A DNA stretch of 64,000 nucleotides. Source: Vicinamibacterales bacterium (lineage in GTDB: Bacteria > Acidobacteriota > Vicinamibacteria > Vicinamibacterales > UBA2999). The position numbers were made by a program, and so were the translations under genes. The stretch's first letter is position 1. Every line of letters begins with the position of its first letter. The DNA lies in contig JBAZYO010000002.1 in NCBI GenBank assembly GCA_041659285.1, positions 372,001-436,000 on the forward strand. The letters are read 5' to 3'. The notes under the pieces were generated by a model. The model ran no database searches. It was not told where the DNA came from and worked only from the letters and a program-made list of their open reading frames with translations. Shown one piece after another: positions 58,539 to 64,000 of this stretch.

Positions 58539-59942
58539 TTATTCAGCAGCCGCGGTCGTCGCCGGAACTGTATTCAAGTCGTAGGCCGCCGTGCTGTCGC
58601 CGAACGTCTTGAAGTCGTCCATGCCCAGCAGGTGCGTCACCGACAACATCACGTTGGCCATCGGCGTGCCGTCGGCCGCCTTCAGGTGCAGGCCGCCCTT
58701 GAGCGCGCCGCCGGCGTGGCCGGCGAGGAACAGCGGGCAGCGCTTGTGGTTGTGGACGTTCGAGTTGCCCATCGGCGAGCCGTAGACCACCAGCGTGTTG
58801 TCCAGCAGGTTGCCTTCCCCGTCGGGAGTGTTCTTCAGCTTCGACAGGAAATACGGAAGCATGCTGATGTGGTACTTGTTGATCTTGGCGAAGTCGGTGA
58901 TGCGCTCGTCGCGGTCCTGGTGGTGCGACGCCGAGTGGAACGCCGCCTTGTAGCCGCTGTCCGGATAGACGCGGTTGGAGGCATCGCGGCCCATCTTGAA
59001 GGCGAACACCCGCGTGGTGTCCGACGCGAACGCCAGCGCCTGCAGGTCGAACATCAGCTTGACGTGCTGCTCGAACGAGTCGGGCACGCCGACGGGGGCG
59101 CCGGGCAGCTCGCGCTGCTCGCCGGTGCTGTTGGCGGCCTCGATCTGCTGGATGCGGCGCTCGATCTCGCGCACGTCCTCCAGGTAGTCGGCCAGGCGCG
59201 CCTTATCCGCGGCGCCGAGGTTCTTGTTGAGCCGAGACACGGCCGTACCCAGCCAGTCGAGGATGCTCTTGTCTTCCCCGCGCCGTTCCTGGCGCTCCGC
59301 CGGCGTGGCGCCGACGCCGAACAGCAGGTCGAACACGGTGCGCGGGTCGCGGACCATCGGCAGCGGCTGGTTGGGCGCTGCCCAGCTGATCGAGTCGGTG
59401 TAGGTGCACGAGTAGCCATACGAGCAGCCGCCCGCCTGATCCACGTTCTCGATGCACAGCTGCATCGACGGGATCGCGGTGGTCTGGCCGTTGCGCTGCG
59501 CGTAGTACTGGTCCAGCGAGGTGCCGACGAAGACGTCCGAGCCCTGCGTCTGCTTGGGGTGCATCTGCGTCAGGAACACCGCGCTCGAGCGGAAGTGGTC
59601 GCCGCCGATTTCCGGCGCCGTGAACGCCTCGGCGTTGCGGACGTCGGTGTTGCTGATGATGGTGATGTCGTTGCGGAACGGCTCGAGCGGCGCCAGGCTG
59701 CTCGGCGACAGGTCGAAGTCGCGGCCGACTGCGGCCGGCGCCCACAGGTTCTTCTTGATGCCGAACGCCGTGCTGCCGGCGGAGCCGTGCACCATTTCAA
59801 TGGCCGCCAGGCGGACCTTGCCCCTCGCCTGCGCGAAGGTGGCCCGGGCCGGGATCATGGCTTCGAGGAACGGCAGGGCCATGGTGACGCCGACGCCCTT
59901 GAGCGCCGTACGGCGGGAAATGTGCTTCTGCGTGATGTACAT
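58539..59942 (-). CDS. DUF1552 (HXXSHH) protein, intact copy
   Basis: 467 residues from ATG at 59942. The N-terminus SRRTALKGVGVTMALPFLEAMIPARA is a Tat-type signal. The family motif HSASHHQDRDERI (H-x-x-S-H-H) is complete, as are EMVHGSAGSTAFGIKKNLWAP, ENVDQAGGCSYGYSCTYTDSISWA, and the tail YGSPMGNSNVHNHKRCPLFLAGHAGGALKG that is cut by the stop in the other copy. Its reaction is not known; the family is linked to DUF1592 cytochromes. It lies about 100 nt after the DUF1592 gene, separated by two opposed REP palindromes. TTG-free start with only weak SD. Confidence 0.9.
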   Translation of the reverse strand: MYITQKHISRRTALKGVGVTMALPFLEAMIPARATFAQARGKVRLAAIEMVHGSAGSTAFGIKKNLWAPAAVGRDFDLSPSSLAPLEPFRNDITIISNTDVRNAEAFTAPEIGGDHFRSSAVFLTQMHPKQTQGSDVFVGTSLDQYYAQRNGQTTAIPSMQLCIENVDQAGGCSYGYSCTYTDSISWAAPNQPLPMVRDPRTVFDLLFGVGATPAERQERRGEDKSILDWLGTAVSRLNKNLGAADKARLADYLEDVREIERRIQQIEAANSTGEQRELPGAPVGVPDSFEQHVKLMFDLQALAFASDTTRVFAFKMGRDASNRVYPDSGYKAAFHSASHHQDRDERITDFAKINKYHISMLPYFLSKLKNTPDGEGNLLDNTLVVYGSPMGNSNVHNHKRCPLFLAGHAGGALKGGLHLKAADGTPMANVMLSVTHLLGMDDFKTFGDSTAAYDLNTVPATTAAAE

Positions 59943-59967
59943 CGTCTTCTGCTCCTACGGCTGCGTT

Positions 59968-59993
59968 ATCCGGCTAAAGCCGGATGCTACATC
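59968..59993 (+). repeat. REP-like palindrome, copy g
   Basis: Arms ATCCGGCT and AGCCGGAT around AA, with tail GCTACATC. It faces copy h 21 nt away, forming an inverted pair (BIME-like) between the DUF1592 and DUF1552 genes. Confidence 0.8.
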
Positions 59994-60014
59994 TAACTAC
60001 TGCTGCCCAACTGC

Positions 60015-60040
60015 AATGTGGCGTCCGCCTTCAGGCGGAC
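60015..60040 (-). repeat. REP-like palindrome, copy h
   Basis: Tail AATGTGGC then arms GTCCGCCT and AGGCGGAC around TC, in the orientation opposite to copy g. Its last base abuts the TAG stop (60041-60043) of the DUF1592 gene. Confidence 0.8.
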
Positions 60041-62554
60041 CTAGCGCGCGACGTCGGCCGCGCGGCGTTCCTTACCCGTATCGGCCACGCCCATCTTGAA
60101 CGCCGGGCTGTTGACCACTCCCGTCACAAACGCGGACATCCGGTTGTTGCTCTTCCCCGCGTCGCGGACGATGCCGCGGATGGTCGGCATGTCGGTGTAT
60201 TCAATCCGGCGGCCGAGCGCATAGGTCATCAGGCTCTCGGTGAAGCCGGTCAGGAACACGTCCGAGTGCTTCAGCAGCGCCTCGCGCAGGCCGCCCGGGC
60301 CGTCCATCTTGGTGCCGTCGTAGAGGTCGCCGACCACGTCCACCGGCACTTCGTTGTCCTTGATGCGCCAGGCGCCGGTGACATCGAAGTTCTCGAGCGC
60401 CAGGCCCAGCGGGTCAATCACCTTGTGGCACGACGTGCACGACGGGTTCTTGCGGTGCTCCTCCATGCGCTCGCGCGTGGACAGCATCTTGCCGCCTTCG
60501 TTGGCCTTCACGGAATCGTCCAGGGCCGGCACGTTGGGCGGCGGCGGCGGCGGCGGCGACGCCAGCAGCACCTCCATCACCCACTTGCCGCGCTGCACCG
60601 GCGAGGTGCGGTCGGCCACCGACGTCAGGGTCAGGATGCTGCCCTGGCCGAGCAGGCCACGGCGATACGGCGGCATGGTGACGCGCTGGAACGCGCTGCC
60701 GGTCACGTTGGCAACGCCGTAGTGCTTGGCCAGCCGCTCGTTGACGAACGAGTAGTCGGCCGTCAGCAGCTCCGTCACCTTGCGATCCTCGCGGACGATG
60801 CTGTCGAAGAAGAGCTCGGTCTCGCGCTTCATGGCCTTGGCGAGCGTGTCGTCGTACTGCGGATACAGCAGGTAGTCGGGGGAGATCTTGTCGAGGTCCT
60901 GCAGGCGCAGCCATTGCGATCCGAAGCGCGTCGCCAGCGCCTCCGACCGCTTGTCGGCCAGCATCCGGCGGACCTGCTTGTCGAGGCCGGCCGCGGTCTT
61001 GAGCGAGCCGAGGGAGGCGGCGCGGATCAGGTCGGCGTCGGGCACCGTGCCCCACAGGAAGAACGACAGGCGCGACGCCAGGTCTTCATCGCCGATGCGG
61101 TAGTTCGCCGTGCGAATGCCGGCCGGTTGCTCTTCCAGTCGGAACAGGAAACGCGGGCTCATCAGGATGGACTGCACCGCCATGCGGATGCCGGGCTCGA
61201 AGCCGCCCTTCTTGCGCCCCTGCTCGTAGAACTTCATCGCGTCCTGCAGGTCAGCCGCCGACGGCGCGCCGCGGAAGGCCTGCGTCGCGAGCTTGTTGAC
61301 AATGCCGGCGGCGCACGACTCCTCTTCGGCGGCGTTGGTCGGCCGGCAGGAGAAGATCTTCAGGCGGCTCGGCGTGTCCGAGACGCCGGTCACGTCCAGC
61401 GGCCCCTGCACCACGAAGTCCCGCAGGTGCGGCAGCATGGTGATGCCGAAGGTGATGCTGACGTCGGCCAGCGTGTTCTCGAGCGGCATCAACAGGTCGT
61501 CGACCGGGCCGTCGAGGCGCTGGATGAACGCAGCGGTGATCCGCTGCGGGCCGGCCTTGACGTGCACCGGCGGAGTCTGCAACTCGAGGCCGTTCTTCGG
61601 GTCGGTCTCGCTCATGCGCGTGTTGAGGTCGAACAACGCCACGCGCTCGCCGTTGACCGAAATCTCGACCTGCTCGGTGAGGCCATAGGCGGTCATCGAG
61701 TTGCGGCCGGCGAGGCCGCCGAGCGGCTCGTAGTGCAGCGAGGTCTTGAAGATGTAGTGGCCGTCGGCCGGGAAGGTGTGCACCACCGAGGTGCCGCCGC
61801 GCGTGCCCATGGGCGCGCCGTCGACGCGGCGCATCTGCGACGCGGCGCGGGCGATCTTGTAAGTGGTCGAGGTCGCCGTGGCGTTGCGATCGCCCACCGC
61901 GAGACGGCTGATCTGGCTGGCCGCGCGCAGGTAGCCGTCCATCAGGGTCGGCGAGAAGATCTGCGCGTCGGCAACGTTGTCGAAGCCGTGGCTGATGGTG
62001 TCGGGCGGCAGGTAGGTGGTGACGTCCACGTCCACGTGCAGCAGGTCCTTCACCGCGTTGGCGTACTCGGCGCGGTTCAGGCGCTGGAAGGGACGCGAGC
62101 CCGGATTCGGGTGGAGCGCCGCCGCCTTGTCCATGCGCGCTTCAAACGCCGCCGCCAAACCCGTGATCACCGCCGGTTCCGGACGGCGGGCGCCCGACGG
62201 CGGCATCATGCCGGCGCGGAGCTTGCGGATCATCTTCTCGGTGGTCTCACCGTGCTCATCGAGCTTGGTGGCATCGAACGTGGCCAGTGACAGGCCGCCG
62301 GCCTTGCCGCGCTCGCTGTGGCACCCGGCGCAGTACTGCTTCACCAGCGCCGTCTGCTCCGCCGACAGCATGGCAGTGGCGGCCGGGGCATGCGACGTGG
62401 TCGGCTTGACTGGCCCCGCCGAGGCTGGTCCGGCCGTCGAGGCTGGTCTCGCCGCAGCCGCCGGGGCACCCTGGGCGGCGGCGGATCTCCCCTGCGCCGA
62501 GAGACCGATGACAGCCGTGACCAGCACGGCGCTTGCGAAAGTCTTGTTCAGCAT
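60041..62554 (-). CDS. DUF1592/DUF1588/DUF1585 multi-domain c-type cytochrome protein (copy 2)
   Basis: 837 residues from ATG at 62554 (MLNKTFASAVLVTAVIGLSAQ, a signal peptide); a GTG 9 nt earlier is possible. It has the same layout as the copy at 2712-5207: an Ala/Pro linker, CAGCH near 75, RPFQRLNRAEYANAVKDLLHVDVDV, QAFRGAPSAADLQDAMKFY, ILMSPRFLFRLEEQPAG, LTSVADRTSPVQRGKWVMEV, CTSCHKVIDPLGLALENFDVTGAWR and LMTYALGRRIEYTDMPTIRGIV. Two haems, periplasmic. It overlaps the upstream ankyrin stop by 7 nt, so the two are co-translated. It likely oxidises a substrate with the DUF1552 partner; the substrate is unknown. Confidence 0.92.
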   Translation of the reverse strand: MLNKTFASAVLVTAVIGLSAQGRSAAAQGAPAAAARPASTAGPASAGPVKPTTSHAPAATAMLSAEQTALVKQYCAGCHSERGKAGGLSLATFDATKLDEHGETTEKMIRKLRAGMMPPSGARRPEPAVITGLAAAFEARMDKAAALHPNPGSRPFQRLNRAEYANAVKDLLHVDVDVTTYLPPDTISHGFDNVADAQIFSPTLMDGYLRAASQISRLAVGDRNATATSTTYKIARAASQMRRVDGAPMGTRGGTSVVHTFPADGHYIFKTSLHYEPLGGLAGRNSMTAYGLTEQVEISVNGERVALFDLNTRMSETDPKNGLELQTPPVHVKAGPQRITAAFIQRLDGPVDDLLMPLENTLADVSITFGITMLPHLRDFVVQGPLDVTGVSDTPSRLKIFSCRPTNAAEEESCAAGIVNKLATQAFRGAPSAADLQDAMKFYEQGRKKGGFEPGIRMAVQSILMSPRFLFRLEEQPAGIRTANYRIGDEDLASRLSFFLWGTVPDADLIRAASLGSLKTAAGLDKQVRRMLADKRSEALATRFGSQWLRLQDLDKISPDYLLYPQYDDTLAKAMKRETELFFDSIVREDRKVTELLTADYSFVNERLAKHYGVANVTGSAFQRVTMPPYRRGLLGQGSILTLTSVADRTSPVQRGKWVMEVLLASPPPPPPPNVPALDDSVKANEGGKMLSTRERMEEHRKNPSCTSCHKVIDPLGLALENFDVTGAWRIKDNEVPVDVVGDLYDGTKMDGPGGLREALLKHSDVFLTGFTESLMTYALGRRIEYTDMPTIRGIVRDAGKSNNRMSAFVTGVVNSPAFKMGVADTGKERRAADVAR

Positions 62555-64000
62555 GTGATGCACTTGTGGTTGTTCTTGGCGCCGAGTGACTCGAGCAGCT
62601 TGATGGTTTCCGGATACGGTTGCGTGCGCTGCACGGGGCCGTTGGCAATGTCCACCGTGGTGTTGCCTTCGCGGTTCACCCGCTTGACGTCGGCGCCCTT
62701 CGAGACCAGGAAGAGAATCGAGTCGTTGTCGCCACGCGACGCGGCGAGGTGAACCGGGGTGTTGCCCTCGTGGTCGGCGGCGTTGACGTCGGCGCCCAGC
62801 TCTTCGACGAGGTACTTGATCGCCGGCAGGAAGCCGGTGGGCGCGTAGCGGTGCGAGTTGGCGGCAAAGCCTTCGCCGTAGCCGACGCCCGACGCGGCAT
62901 GCAGCGGAAACACCGCGGGACCGCCGTAGGGAATGGGCGGCACGCCCGACAGGTCCTGCACCTGACGAATGCCTTCACCGGTGAAGGGCCGGCCCGCCGG
63001 CTTCATGGTCGGGATGTTCGGATCGGCGCCGTAGGACACCAGCAGCTTCATCGCCGCCACGTCGTTGGCGTAGGCGGCCCGCCAGAAGGGGGTCGCGCCG
63101 CTCTCGTCCACGCCGGCGAAATCCGAGTTGAACGCCTGATACCAGACCTTCCGCTGCAGGCGGACGTTGACGTCGGCGCCCTTGTCCAGGAGCGTCTTCA
63201 TCAGCTCCAAGTAGGTGGTCTTCTGCTGCTGATAGGCCTTCGGACTGGGATACAGCGACTTCGGCGCCCACTGGATGTTGAGCACGCCGTAGAGCGGCGT
63301 CACGCCATTGAACGCCACCGCGTTGGGGTTGGCGCCCTTCTCGACGAGGTAAGTCGCCAGGTCGAAATGGCCATTGATGATCGCGATCAACAGCGGGCTG
63401 GTCTTGTCGCCCGCGTTCAACTGGTTGATGTCGGCACCGCCTTCGACCAGGGCCTTCACCGTGTCGGTGTAACCCTGGCGGGCGGCGAACAGGAGCGCTG
63501 ACAGCCCGCCCTGCGAGCTGATCAACTCGTTGTAGCGGTAGCCGCGAGTGGCGCCGGCGATGTCAGCCGGCCGGTTGGTCTGCGGGCGGGCGGCGTTGCC
63601 GCCGGCGCCGCGCGCCATGGCTTCTTCTTCCGGCGCCGTCAGCGCGAACAGATCCACCACCTTGGTGGTGGCCTTGTGGTCGGCGCCGCGCGCCAGCAGC
63701 AGCCTGACGGCCTCGGTGCGGTTGAAGCCGGCGGCGAAGATCAGCGGCGTTTCGCCCTTGGCGCCGTCCCTGGCGTTGATGTCGGCGCCGTTCTCGATCA
63801 GCGACGTGATGGTCTTGGTGTCGCCCGCGGCGGCGGCAATCATCAGCGGTGTGGTGCCGTTGCTGGTGGTCGCCTTGGCGTCGGCGCCCGCGGCGAGCAG
63901 CGCCGCGACCACTCCGGAGTGACCGCCCTTGGCGGCAAGGTAGAGCGGCGTATACGCGCCCAGCCGCGTGGTGGCGCGCACGTTGGCGCCAGCGTAGATC
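62548..64000 (-). CDS. Secreted ankyrin-repeat protein (N-terminus beyond the window)
   Basis: About 484 residues are visible; the frame is open to the right edge, so the signal peptide and the first repeats are missing. The repeats include GAYTPLYLAAKGGHSGVVAALL, NGTTPLMIAAAAGDTKTITSLI, KTSPLLIAIINGHFDLATYLV and GNTPVHLAASRGDNDSILFLV, and the shared motif FWRAAYANDVAAMKLL. The tail KNNHKCITC ends in CxxC like the paralogue at 56.7 kb. Its stop overlaps the start of the DUF1592 gene, making it the first visible gene of the second cassette. Confidence 0.88.
   Translation of the reverse strand, partial: IYAGANVRATTRLGAYTPLYLAAKGGHSGVVAALLAAGADAKATTSNGTTPLMIAAAAGDTKTITSLIENGADINARDGAKGETPLIFAAGFNRTEAVRLLLARGADHKATTKVVDLFALTAPEEEAMARGAGGNAARPQTNRPADIAGATRGYRYNELISSQGGLSALLFAARQGYTDTVKALVEGGADINQLNAGDKTSPLLIAIINGHFDLATYLVEKGANPNAVAFNGVTPLYGVLNIQWAPKSLYPSPKAYQQQKTTYLELMKTLLDKGADVNVRLQRKVWYQAFNSDFAGVDESGATPFWRAAYANDVAAMKLLVSYGADPNIPTMKPAGRPFTGEGIRQVQDLSGVPPIPYGGPAVFPLHAASGVGYGEGFAANSHRYAPTGFLPAIKYLVEELGADVNAADHEGNTPVHLAASRGDNDSILFLVSKGADVKRVNREGNTTVDIANGPVQRTQPYPETIKLLESLGAKNNHKCITC

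Noticed and set aside
59984..62290. A 768-codon open frame on the plus strand
   Set aside because: It is antisense to the intact DUF1592 copy 2. The same artefact is seen opposite DUF1592 copy 1.

Overview
The window is high-GC bacterial chromosome with dense genes on both strands. The gene content suggests an Acidobacteriota genome, most likely Vicinamibacteria or a close relative. The signs are secreted DUF1552/HXXSHH and DUF1592 (planctomycete-type cytochrome) proteins, secreted ankyrin proteins, three DUF5916 outer-membrane-type proteins, an alternative-complex-III-like respiratory operon, and palindromic repeats that read as 'VRLKPDAT' inside proteins. This assignment is an inference from families; there is no rRNA or marker gene to prove it.

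Layout. 1-6.7 kb: a minus-strand run of DUF1592 protein, DUF1552 protein (broken by an in-frame amber codon) and a secreted ankyrin protein cut by the window edge, plus a small membrane protein coupled to an exported HpaI-like aldolase. 6.7-7.0 kb: a compound palindromic, MITE-like element. 7-15 kb: periplasmic oxidation genes (gluconate-2-dehydrogenase-type small subunit and GMC flavoprotein, PQQ dehydrogenase), a PEBP protein and DUF5916 protein 1. 14.9-20.8 kb: an ACIII-like operon (monoheme cyt c, pentaheme ActA, molybdopterin-type ActB, separate FeS protein, ActC, ActD). 20.9-25 kb: GNAT, then amidase, GerMN protein, RNase PH and XTP/dITP pyrophosphatase in a tightly overlapping operon. 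25-28.3 kb: an epimerase and a SAM-riboswitch-controlled methionine operon of a homoserine-dehydrogenase-like protein and a cystathionine gamma-synthase-type enzyme. 28.3-36.6 kb: M1 peptidase and an argininosuccinate lyase with a signal peptide, tRNA-Pro(UGG), a small HExxH protein, DUF5916 protein 2, and a membrane Ser/Thr kinase.

36.6-41 kb: a threonine/isoleucine attenuator (leader peptide and terminator) in front of thrA-ilvA. 41-44.8 kb: TPR/MA metallopeptidase, membrane-bound MutS-like ATPase, glycine-zipper lipoprotein. 45-54.4 kb: a large sortilin-like BNR protein, a small exported protein, MarR regulator divergent from lon with a shared operator, and a 2Fe-2S/molybdenum hydroxylase pair. 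54.4-64 kb: DUF5916 protein 3 and a second, longer copy of the first cassette (ankyrin, DUF1592, DUF1552, ankyrin), running off the right edge.

The themes are periplasmic oxidation of organic substrates feeding a quinol/cytochrome chain, and aspartate-family amino acid synthesis controlled by two different cis-RNA devices: a SAM riboswitch for the Met branch and translation-coupled attenuation for the Thr/Ile branch. Several families of short palindromic and tandem repeats lie between genes, at stop codons, and in two cases inside reading frames.
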